Assembly: GCA_029959085.1 (NCBI GenBank)
Contig: JARWIR010000001.1
Coordinates: 72,726,899 to 72,790,898 of the forward strand
DNA length: 64,000 nucleotides
Source of the DNA: Nemophila menziesii
Taxonomy: Eukaryota; Streptophyta; Magnoliopsida; Boraginales; Hydrophyllaceae
Direction: 5' to 3'
Each line of letters begins with the position of its first letter. Position 1 is the first letter of the stretch. Below are positions 1 to 9,898 of the stretch, piece by piece. Made by a program: the position numbers and the translations under genes. Under the pieces are notes generated by a model, which worked only from the letters and a program-made list of their open reading frames with translations, searched no databases and was not told the origin of the DNA.

Positions 1-34
1 ATTATAATATAATATTGATATATTATATTATAAT
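1..34. repeat. Perfect A/T palindrome at the start of repeat A
   Basis: Two 15-nt arms (ATTATAATATAATAT and its exact reverse complement) flank a TGAT spacer. The same palindrome starts the repeat A copies at 13173 and 23637. In both of those it sits directly after a Copia integrase relic. Confidence 0.9.
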
Positions 35-2149
35 ATTCAAAATTTATTTCAACTTACGAAATCCAAAATTTATCATAATTAACAAAAATGATATAATTTA
101 TGATAATTAATAGAAAAAGATTCACAATATTTATCACATTATGATCATGATTACAGTTATCCAACGATTTTTTTCACAAAAACTAATGAACTCTTCTTTT
201 TACCTTTACTAATAAATTTACTTTTAAAAAAAAAATGATAATCACATGGGTGGTGAAGAGCTTGGAAATGAAGCTAAAACTTGTTTTTTTATGGTGGTGA
301 AACTCATAGAGATGGTAGGGCTTGTATGACATTTCAGCGGTAATACTCACGGAGGTAATGATAAGCTAATATTTGATGCTTAAGATTTATTTTGATCATA
401 ATCCTAAAATTCATGAAGATTGTGGGTTTTTAATATTTCAGTGACGACTCATAGAGTTGTGGCTTTTATGATGGTGTATCCTATAGTTATGGCCTTTACG
501 ATTGAAGATCTTAAGCTACAATGGTGGATTGTGCTCGAACATACATGTATATCGAGTTTATATTTTTGGTTGTTTTATATTAGTGACGTGAAAGGATACG
601 ATTTTGGGTAAGAAATATGTTATGTTTTGTTGTACATTGGGTTTTTAATGGGTTGTGGTGTTATTACGAAAAGATTGTAATTTATTACAGTACGAACTGT
701 GTTTTATAATAAATGGAATGTCATTCATGTTTATAATTACGGTGCATGTTAGGAGCCTTGGGGTATATAATTTTGAGTTTAAATAAACAATTGTGCAAAA
801 ATAAATATTGTATTTGATGGAGTATTGTTGATATATAATACATTACTCCCACCATTTTCATATAAAATATTATTCTTGAATATTAATACCAAATACATGT
901 AGATGTATATAGACGACTAATATAGGTTTTAATTAAGATTTAAAGGAATGAACTCATAAAGTTACTTGATGAAGGTATCCTCTTTTCCATTAACGAATAG
1001 TTAATGCGTAAGTCTGATGCAATATGTAAGGGAAGTCGTTCGTTGGCATGTAATTATGTTTTAATTATAATGATTTAAAATATTTTAGTTTTTTCATGGT
1101 TTTCTCGAAAAAAGTGTAAAGAGACTTTTTGTATTCTAATTTTGTCCCATATAGTAAAAATTCAGTTTTTATAGCAAAAGCCCTTACTTATATTCGAAAA
1201 TGTTTAATTAGCAGAAAATGGGATTATCCCCAAACATGCGCCACCACCACCTCCCACCAGATCATGACCCTGACATTAACACAGACATCGACACCGGGAC
1301 CAACGGAGTCAAGGCGTGAAATGACGTTATGTGTGTCGTATGTCTTGACATATTTACTTACGAGGTAGATAGGGAGCTACTTATACTATCAACCAAAAGG
1401 GGATTCAAAGTTAAAAATATTTTTTGTGTTAATGGTGTACATTCTAGATAACACCAGATGATTCTCCTCTCCTAATAGTTATTGCTTTGTCACCATCTTC
1501 TTTTGTTAGTTAGATGGAAGAATAACTTTAGAAATTTATGGTTTATATGCAACATTCAATGACATTCACTTTGTAGGTATATATACCTCTTGCTCCTAGT
1601 CAATTTTAGACAAATAAAAAGATTATGATAACTCTCTCTTCTCGTAATAAATTCATCGGGTTTCGGAATGTTTATAGAGGGTTTTTCTAGGAAGAATGAG
1701 TAGTATTGCATCTCTTGTTTGGAGAGTGCACTCTAGAATTAAGAGAGTAGTTATACCTTGGAATACTACTGGTGAACACACTTTAGCATCCCGGTAACAC
1801 CGTAAATCGTTTGTAAGGAAATAGTCCACTACCCTACAACAAATAGTCCACTACCCTACTACGATTTATTAGCTTTTTTTATTTAGGGTTGTTTTTTGAA
1901 TCAATTTATAAAACTCTCTGATTTGTCAAAACTCGAATCCCTCGATGTCTCAAACTCTAAACATTGTTCCAATTTTTTTATCTTTTTCAAACTACTACAG
2001 GTTGATAGTTTTCTATGTTCCCAATCCTCTCTTCTTGGATCATCTTTCTAATGACAAGGCTATAAAAAGAAAAATTCGACACTACTCTTTTAAAATATCA
2101 AAAGGATAGCAAGTTCGTTTGGACACCATACCGAACCATATGAAGGACT

Positions 2150-3003
2150 CAATATTTGATATCTTATTCAATAACTAATCTACCAAATCAATCTAGGAGG
2201 CTTTGGTTTCTAAGGATATAGTTGGTGATGTTGGCTTCAAGAAGTACATGATTAGTAACTAGAGCAAGCTCAAAATCACAAATTATAAAGTGAACTTTTG
2301 CACCGTGGGCTTATCGAATGTATGAAGATGTGCGAGGTGATCATGGATAACTCTATTCTTGAAGGATTTCCATCCGTCATGAGTGATTATAAAATTTATC
2401 TCAAAAAAAGAATAGAAAAAATACACTTCAATAGCTCCTTCGGCATATGCGTACCGAGGAGACAAATTTCCAAAAGGATATTTTTTACTCTTTAAATTTT
2501 AATTTCTCTAAGGCTAATTCAGTTTAAGTTTCTAGAAATGCTAAGCATCAATGGTTCACGCATAAAGGGAAACAAACCCAACAACAGCGTTAAAACAAAA
2601 TCAAACTTGGATGAAGTAAAAACAAAGCTATGGGATAATCCAACCATGTCAAAGGTAACTTCAAGCAAACTGGAGGAGTTGAGAACACCAATGTTTTGTG
2701 ATGGGTCTATGGGAAAGAAGAACATAAAGGCTATCTATGCAATTAAAAAACAACTATTGAAACTAGCCTTGTGCAAATCTGGCCCAAATTGAGGAGGTAT
2801 TCTTTGTGGTGATGGTGAAGAAAGATCTGGTGGAAAACAAGATAGAGTGGGTTATGGATGCCGACTTTTCAAGAAATTTCTACTCTAGTAAAAAATCCTG
2901 CAGAGAGTCCAAGGAGTTAGGTGATTGGTAATGCGCCTACATACAAAACTCAACCAATGATGCATTCCTAGGAAAAGGAAAGGTTTTACCTATTTATTCC
3001 TAA
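2150..3003 (+). pseudogene. Copia gag-protease relic inside repeat A
   Basis: Read across several frameshifts, the plus strand keeps blocks that look like a Copia gag and protease. A gag block (SKDIVGDVGFKKYM) lies near 2213-2255. A block at 2335-2480 resembles the C-terminal part of the UBN2 gag domain. A protease-like block at 2850-3000 contains ESKELGDW and FLGKGKVLP, the positions where plant Copia proteases have a core such as 'ExGxCVYMGN...VLGKGKV'. The catalytic D-[ST]-G is mutated (DADFS). There are many stops, and no zinc knuckle, integrase or RT follows. It is a decayed fragment with no function; the family assignment is moderately secure. Confidence 0.45.
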
Positions 3004-3914
3004 ATGTTTGGAAATGCACGGTTTGCATTCGCAGACAAGACAATGCGTCATTGTCGTGGAACAAAAAGTAGTCGACTTCAAGTTTGTACTGATCATATAA
3101 TAATTATAGATAATCCTTCTACGAACATGTCCTACGAGTGCCAAGTATGTGATTTGAGAGATGTATCAAGAAATCCTCTACAAGTTCTTATCTATTGGTG
3201 AACAATAATGGAGAACCTAGTGGCCATGGTGGCTCTATCCTCTAAAGATTTGGGATTAAATTGTAAGATACACATTATTTGGGGACTAATATTTCAATTA
3301 TACAAATAATAAAATATAAAGTGTAATTTACGAATATAATATTCTGCAACTCAAAAACAATTCACATACCAAAAGGATCTTTAGACGAAATATTTCATAA
3401 TCACTAAAGAGTACAAAAACTAAATATATTATAAGCTAAGATATTACAGAACTACATCATAAAAGAATATTGTATTTAACAAAATTAAAACAAAAACCGA
3501 TACCCCGATACCCCATTTCCATTAGAGAAGAGCAGCCTTGAAAGACTTATAAACAATCTTTACACCCCATATTGTTAGTCACTCTGAAAGTTTCATTTTT
3601 TTCGTATAGAGTTTTAACAACTCAAGTGATTCTTTCTCTTAATACTCCACATACTTCTTATAGAACTTAACTTCTGAAATAAATAAAAAAACTGTTAATG
3701 AGATGTTGAATATGGTTTATGTTGGATATTAACGATGAAAAAATGATCCATGATGGGCTATACCAATGATCAGTAAAAAATTATCTTCCAACATTAACAA
3801 CACTATTATAAGTAATTACATTTAATTTATACTGAACTTTTGATGCAATAGAAAAGTATCTTAAAAGACATATTTGTTCCCGAAATACAATGAACAAAAA
3901 GTTTAAAAAATATA

Positions 3915-4330
3915 TTGCTATGGTTTATGTTAGTAATGATGTGAGTGAAATAAAATAATTATGGAAGGATATGGTGGATTGGAGCAAAAAGTATGAGTCA
4001 GATAAGTTGTGTATAATGGGTGATTTTAATGAGATTTTGCGAATACAGGATATATTGAATGGTTTTGTGTTAGATAAAGGAGCTATGGAGTTTAACGAGT
4101 GTATAGAAGAGGCAAACCTACTTGAACATAGTTGTGGTGGACAATTCTATACAAGGACAAACAAAAATGCAGATGATCAAATTAGAGCAATCAAATAGAT
4201 AGAGTTCTTATAAACAGTAAATGGTTTGATACTAAAGCTTCGGTTGTTATGATTCATCCTCCATCAACCTCAGACCGTTGTGCAGTTAAGTTAAGTTTAG
4301 GTGGTAAAAAGAGGGTTAGTGCTAGTCAAT
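3915..4330 (+). pseudogene. LINE-1 endonuclease C-terminal part (ORF2 fragment)
   Basis: An apurinic/apyrimidinic endonuclease-like stretch is readable at 3971-4198 with a CIMGDFNEIL motif, the conserved GDFN block of plant LINE endonucleases. Upstream, VSNDVSE is also LINE-like. The segment continues past a stop into the end of the domain near 4300 ('PPSTSDRCAV' region, where active copies have a Ser-Asp-His motif). The N-terminal half of the domain is missing because of the 5' truncation. Non-functional. Confidence 0.75.
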
Positions 4331-5265
4331 TTAAATTCTTTAATGCTTGGGTTAAGCATGAGAAATTTTTGGATATTGTGAACCAAGCATAGAATATTGA
4401 CATTGAAGGTAATCATATGTATATACTGTGTATGAAGCAAAAGAATACAAAAGTTACTCTCAAGAGATTTAATAACACGTATTTAAGAAGGAATTCAGAT
4501 GCTATCGAATCATTTAAAACTCAACTTAGTATTGCTCAAATGAGAATTATGAATGGTTGTATTGACTCATGCACTATAAATGAGGAAAAATTACTAAGTA
4601 TTGAATTGGAGGAGGCTATGTTGATACAACACAATATTTTGAAGCAAAAAGCTAAAGTGATGTTCAATAATGAGATGGGTTGTAATTTGACTTATTATTA
4701 CAGAATTATTAAAGGCAGAATTTCGAGAAATAATATTTCTATCTTAATAAATGATGTATATAAGTAAATTGTGTAGCCCAATCTTATCAAGGAAGAATTT
4801 ATTAGCTTCAATAATCAATTACTTGGAACAAAAGATGAAAATGAAGAAATATGATTAAGTAATACTATAAAGAAGATTATTGGTAAACAATTAACTGATA
4901 GTCAGAAGAATGAACCAATATCTCCCATTACTGATAGGGAAATTAAAGATGCTTTATTCTCAATTAATGAGAATTAGAGTCTTGGTCCTGATGGACTTAC
5001 CTCAGCTTTCTATAAGGAGTCATGGAGTATAATTGGAGATTATTTCACTAAAGCAATTAAACAAAGCCTCACAAATGGTAAACTTGTCAAGCAAGTTAAT
5101 ACTACTAATATATTGCTTATTACAAAGCAAAAAATTCCAACAAATGTCAAGATATTTTGACCCATATCCTGTATAAATACTACTTACAAGATACTTTCAA
5201 GAGTTATCTGCAAAAGGCTAAAAAAGGTAATAAGCTCAATCACTTCCTTAAACCAAGCCGCTTAT
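4331..5265 (+). pseudogene. LINE-1 ORF2 linker and RT N-terminal region
   Basis: A broken reading frame joins endonuclease to RT. The 116-residue open stretch at 4417-4767 matches the minus-strand LINE at 44520-45333 block by block (EEAMLIQHNILKQKAK against EEVTMIHHKFMKQKAR). Further downstream, 4930-5100 keeps a SLGPDGLTSAFYKESW segment, equivalent to the conserved 'SPGPDGF' entry to the RT domain. Stops occur at several places, including in the KSPGPDG block. Function is lost. Confidence 0.7.
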
Positions 5266-5769
5266 GTGGGTTGTCGATATATTGGAGATAATATATTGGT
5301 TGCTCAAGATAGCATGCTAGGTTATGAGAAAAAGAATTCAAGTCCTAATTGCACTATCAATTTAGACCTGCAAAATGCATATGATAGTGTTAATTGGAAT
5401 TTTTTAATAAACACCTTATTTTCCTTTGATTTTTCAAAGCAGTTTATTGAATGGATCAAAATGTGTGTGTGTTCTCCTACATATTATGTGTGTATAAATG
5501 GTGAAGTATGTGATTTTTTGAAGGAAATAGAAGGTTTAAACGTGTTCACAAGATTATCTGGATTGAATATAAATATTCAGAAAAGTGAATTATATTTTAG
5601 TGGTGAAGATTTAGACACAAAAGAGAATATTTTAAAGTTATTAAATATTAAATTGGGAAACCTACCAGTTAGATACTTGGGGGTCCCACTTCACTCTATA
5701 ATGTTAAGTGTGGATGAAGGGAATAAACTAGTAGACAAGATATTTAGCACACTTAATCAATGGACTTAA
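5266..5769 (+). pseudogene. LINE-1 reverse transcriptase core, catalytic segment deleted
   Basis: This 167-codon open stretch holds the RT motif INLDLQNAYDSVNW (residues about 30-45) and later LNINIQKSELYFSG and VRYLGVPL. Between residues about 85 and 90 the protein jumps from the CDFLKEIEG block straight to LNVFTRLSG. The plant-LINE segment with GDPLSPYLF and the FADD catalytic box is absent. The related minus-strand LINE still has GDPLSPYLF and FAND, so the gap is a deletion of roughly 70-80 residues in this copy. The enzyme could not polymerise. Confidence 0.8.
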
Positions 5770-5772
5770 AAA

Positions 5773-6411
5773 TTGTTATCATACGCTGGAAGAGTAGAAT
5801 TGATTAAAAGTATACTTATTATCAAAATTTTATACTGGTGCCGGGTATTTATTTTGCCTAAGTATATTATATACAAGCTTAATCAGCTGATGGGTAGCTT
5901 TTTATGGAAAGGCAACACAGATGGTTCTCAAGGTGTTAAAATATCGTGGGAGAAAGTGTGTATGAGCAAAGAATATGGAGGACTATGCATACAAGGAATT
6001 GAAGATTTGAATGTGGTATGTCTTTTGTTTACATTCTGGAGAATGTATTCTCATAAACAAAATCTCTGGAGTATGTGGGTTAAACACAATATAGTCAATG
6101 ACAAATGTATTTGGAGTATAGAGGATAAACAACATCAAACTTGGATTTGAAAAAAGCTGATGAAAATCAGGAAAATTTCGTATAATTTCATTTCTCACAA
6201 GGTTTATAATGGTAAAAGTACTTTCTTAATCTGGGATAAATGGCTGAATGGAAGGAGTATCCAAAAGATCCTAGTGATTGAGCTGGAAAAAGATATCATG
6301 AATAACAACAAAACAGTTGATTCTTGTTACGGAAGTGAGAGGTGGAGATTACCACCTTGTGTTGGGAAAATCCTACCAGAGTTGGTTGATTATAAGCTAA
6401 ACAAAGGATGA
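5773..6411 (+). pseudogene. LINE-1 RT thumb and connection region
   Basis: Two open stretches (5773-6150 and 6160-6411) continue the LINE ORF2. They carry LLSYAGRVELIKSIL, WCRVFILP, FLWKGNT and KYGG-like (EYGGLCI) blocks, which follow RT in plant L1 ORF2 proteins. A stop (TAA near 5767) separates them from the RT core and another interrupts them near 6148. Equivalent blocks are seen at 43100-43700 on the minus strand in LINE-2. Confidence 0.75.
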
Positions 6412-7010
6412 CATTAAATATGGAGTGAAAGTGACAAAAGAGGTTTCTCTTTCAAGAAAACCTTAATCCAGGTTACTAATAGCTTAGAAACTGTTAATTG
6501 GAATAAATTCATATGGGCTAAAGCAAATATTCCAAGATGCTCATTTATCTCATGGCTAACCATTCAGAATCGGCTTAGTACTAAACAAAGAATGTTAGAG
6601 TGGGGATGTCAAATAAATTCAGTTTGTAATCTCTGCAGAGCTCTAAGTGAAGATCATATTCATATTTTCTTTACATGTTCCTTTTCGAAAAAAAATTATG
6701 CAGAATTTGGAAGAAGTGTGAAGTTATCAATATACCAGGAGATTTTAACGATTTGAATAATATTATCATAGCTCGTCTTGTGATGAAATGAGGTTGTTTG
6801 TAAGTTTTATGTGTACTTAATATATTTATATGATTTGGTGGTTAAGGAATGAGATAGAACATTGAGGAACAAGTTTTAATGATGATCAAATAGGTTCTAG
6901 AGTCTGATTTATGGTGAGCATGAAGTTAAAAGATAGAAGGCTTAAGAATAATAGTGTTAAAGAGTTAGTGGTTGGGTTAATGTACTTGTATCTCTTTTTA
7001 TCTCCTTAAA
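6412..7010 (+). pseudogene. LINE-1 zf-RVT domain and ORF2 C-terminus
   Basis: The translation contains IWAKANIPRCSFISWL, RLSTKQRM, then CNLCRALSEDHIHIFFTC. This is the C-x2-C ... H-x4-C pattern of the zinc-binding domain (zf-RVT) at the end of plant LINE ORF2 proteins. The remainder, to about 7010, decays into stops and is followed by an untranslated tail. Non-functional. Confidence 0.75.
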
Positions 7011-7186
7011 TGTAATTTTTTAATGTATTTTGGTCAATAGTTATAGTGGGCCGAGGTCTATTAATGTTTTTAATGTAGTTGGGCTTTCAAGGTATTAATC
7101 CCATGGGTCTAATGCTTGATTGTACCAAGTTGTAAAGACATTTGGAGTTAAAATTAATGAAAAAACTAATTTGATGATAAAAAAAA

Positions 7187-7869
7187 TGATTCACAATATT
7201 TATCACACTATGATCATTATTACAGTAATCTAACAATTTTTTTTCCACAAAATGTAATGAACTCTTCTTTTTACCTTTACTAATAAATTTGTTTTTTTAA
7301 GAAAATGATGATCACATGGGTGGTGAAGAACTTGGGCATGAAGTTAAAACATTGTTTTTTTATGGTGGTGAAACTCATAGAGATGGTGGGGCTTGTATAA
7401 CATTTCACCGATGATACTCAGGTAGGTAATGATGAGCTCATATTTGATGCTTAAGATTTATTTTGATCAAAGTCCTAAAACTCATGAAGATTGTGGGTTT
7501 TCGATATTTCAGTGATGACTCACATATTTGTGGCTTTTGTGATGGTGTATCCTATAGTTATGGCTTGCACGATGGAAGATCTTAAGATACAATGATGGAT
7601 TTTGCTCGAACACACATGTATATCGAGTTTTATAGTTTTCGTTGTTCTACATTAGTGACGTGAAAGGATAAGATTATGGTTAAGAAATATGTCATGTTTT
7701 GTTGTGGTTATTGGGTTTTTAATAGCTTGTGGTGTTATTACGAAAAGGGTGTAATTTATTACAATACGAACTGTGTTTTATAACAAATGGAATGTCATTC
7801 AAATTTATAATTAGAGTGAATGTTAGCAGCCTTGGGGTATATCAGTTTGATTTTAAATAAATAATGGTG
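7187..7869. repeat. Repeat A, partial diverged copy 2
   Basis: It matches repeat A positions of about 115 to 790 (for example GATTCACAATATTTATCAC and GTGACGTGAAAGGATA) with noticeably more differences than copy 3. It starts directly after the LINE-1 A-rich tail and stops near ATAATGGTG, where the flanking sequence becomes unrelated. The LINE sits between the end of copy 1 and the start of this copy, so the local order is not a simple insertion into one repeat. Confidence 0.85.
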
Positions 7870-9511
7870 GAGCGTTAAAATTATATTAACTCGTTCAGAA
7901 AATATGTCGAAATCAAATATCAAAACAATTTAAATATATGCTCTTTAGCATGCTTAAATTCATAAAAGACCTTTACATAATACGAATCATATAAATCTGT
8001 AATACATAACTGAATATTATTATTCAACAAAAAATCAATTCCTGGTTATGTAATCTTAAACTCTTTTAATAAATGATTTGATGTAACATATTATTTCAAT
8101 TTATTGGTAAAATAAAAACTTTATATATAATATATCATAGCAAAAAATTATTAAAAACATGTTATCAACATGAACCAATCATAATGTCTTGAGATTTCCA
8201 ATGCATAGAATGTAATTAGAAATAAAAAATATTATTCTGAGTTATCTTTTATGTGTATATCTGGTATCTTGAGAGTTTATAGATTTCGAACCCAAGAAGA
8301 TAAAAATTCTCTATAATTGATGTGGTTGATGGGATTTTAAAAGAAACATGAAACATGGTTCAACTCATAGATAGAGTAAGGATTTGGCCATAACTTCCAA
8401 TTATCCAACAATACTTATAATCTTGGAACATGTGATTAAGTTGTTTTTATTACATTTTGTATTATTTACTAACCTAATAAATTTATATATCAATTACCAG
8501 GACATATTTTACATGGGATTAAGTTGTCTTTAGTTCACTTAGCTTCAAAAATAACATCCAAAAAATTTCAAATATTAAAAGGTCAGCTTCTCATAAAAAA
8601 CCAAGATCTATAAGGAAACTTAGGTTACCTTGCAGTGTTAGGGTAGTCTTTTGTTACTATATACCTCTTTTCTTACAATTATTTTGCATTGTCCATTATG
8701 TTATAAGTAGAATCATAATTTAAAAAAATATTAAGAAGCTTTTAGTTTAAGTGTTATATTGTTATTGGTGATAGAAATATAGGGTCAATTTTAACAAAGT
8801 TGAATTTACAATCATATTTTTTTCATAAGTGAAATCAGTTGATGAATCAAAACATTGCTGCAAATTATAATTTAAACAATTCAAAATCAAATATTCATTT
8901 ATTTTGTGCGAGGGTTGATAAATTGAAAAATCGTCTAATATATTAAAAAATTGATTGAGGTCGGAGTAGTTTGATATCACCAAAAGTCAATTATTTGCCT
9001 CTCATCAGTTGACTTTAGTATTCTGAAACTCGCCATTAATGTCAAGGGTTGATTATCATAATTTTTCCATAGTGTTTTCACTTAATGTTACAAATTCTTT
9101 ATTTTTATCTTGTTGTTTTTAGTGCTTTTTTTTTAATTTGTAATTGTTATAGTTGGGTTTTTGCTCATATTATGTTTCTTGGAACAATCCGAAAACCATA
9201 TACGGGGCTCAGTTATTAAAATATTAAATTTATTTATTAAAGATCACAGGCCTAGGTTGATTACAAAGTAACTTACATAGAGACCCAAATTGCAAAATAA
9301 ATATAAGGAGAAACTGCGACCTTTAGTGCAAATAAAAGGACTAACCTAGTAATTAACCATTTATTTTTTGTTTTATATGATGTATAGCTACCATCCACAA
9401 CATTAAAATAAAATAAAGTGAAGAAATTTTTTTGATTTATTAATCAAAACTCTCCTTTTCCTCAATATCTCTGTCACTCTATCTCTCACTCATACAAACT
9501 TACAGCCTGTC
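7870..9511. other. AT-rich non-coding upstream region of the MYB gene
   Basis: No convincing coding sequence was seen; the 73-codon minus-strand open frame at 8762-8983 has no recognisable motif and a random-looking composition. The last 150 bases have features of a plant promoter and leader. There is a TTTTATATGA box near 9370 and a CT-rich stretch (CTCTCCTTTTCCTC, TATCTCTCACTC) just before the ATG at 9512. Confidence 0.4.
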
Positions 9512-9898
9512 ATGAAATTTGATGATATTGAAGACTTGTTTCCCGACGATTCATTCTTTGATTGCTTACCAGCTGAATTTGGCATTGAGCAATCACAGAG
9601 GATCGAGCAAGAGACTGAAGACCTATTTGATTATTATAATCAAATAGGATCTGGTCCTTTTTCTATTCAGATCAATGAAAATACAAACTCTTTGCCTATC
9701 CCCCTCCAAAACAATGAAAATGGTGAGCTTAAAATACCGAAAGAAATGTCTTTTCCCTCTCCGCCTATTCCGGTCAAAAACCCTGAAATTCATGACCCAG
9801 CTCAGGAAAAAAGAAGATCCATCTTCCTCACTGACAATTAGAAAAAGTTCTGGTGCGCAACATCCAACGAGGAGTGCTTGGACTAGAGAAGAGCGTCA
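9512..9898 (+). CDS. MYB gene exon 1 (acidic N-terminus and start of MYB repeat)
   Basis: The start ATG at 9512 opens a frame beginning [20 protein letters not shown], rich in Asp, Glu and Phe, which resembles an acidic activation-type segment. That frame stops at 9839-9841. The MYB start ([11 protein letters not shown]) is in the frame one base further on and ends at a donor CA|GTAAGC (9898/9899). The switch is needed somewhere between about 9790 and 9835; the AAAAAA run at about 9807-9812 is the obvious place, where one A too many would explain it. A real frameshift would remove the DNA-binding domain. I cannot tell a mutation from a sequence error. Confidence 0.6.

Larger units (their letters stand above)
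1..3914. repeat. Repeat A, copy 1 (3.9-kb dispersed repeat)
   Basis: Almost the same sequence recurs at 13173-17092, differing by only a few dozen substitutions and small indels by eye. Partial, more diverged copies occur at 7187-7869, 23637-24861 and 41657-42221. The repeat opens with a perfect 34-bp palindrome and is otherwise AT-rich. It carries a relic of a Copia gag-protease at about 2150-3003. No intact gene was found. Homology to copy 3 ends at 3914, where a LINE begins. The left edge is the window edge, so the copy may extend further upstream. Confidence 0.9.
3915..7186 (+). mobile_element. LINE-1: 5'-truncated L1-type non-LTR retrotransposon
   Basis: The element starts abruptly inside the endonuclease domain, next to the end of repeat A, and runs through RT to a C-terminal zinc-binding domain. 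It ends in an A-rich tail (GATGATAAAAAAA) near 7175-7186. Truncation at the 5' end and an A-rich 3' end are what target-primed reverse transcription leaves. It belongs to the same family as the minus-strand LINE at 42222-55080, since both share blocks around LLSYA, WCRVF and YKLNQ. Many stops and frameshifts make it inactive. No target-site duplication could be fixed because both flanks are A-rich. Confidence 0.85.

Noticed and set aside
1129..1368. 79-codon frame in repeat A, with MCVVCLDIF in another frame suggesting a RING-type zinc finger
   Set aside because: Only one CxxC is present, no Cys/His ladder follows, and the frame breaks. The same frame occurs in copy 3 because the repeat is duplicated, not because it is conserved.
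8762..8983. 73-codon minus-strand frame upstream of the MYB gene
   Set aside because: Short, AT-driven composition, no motif, no promoter or splice context.
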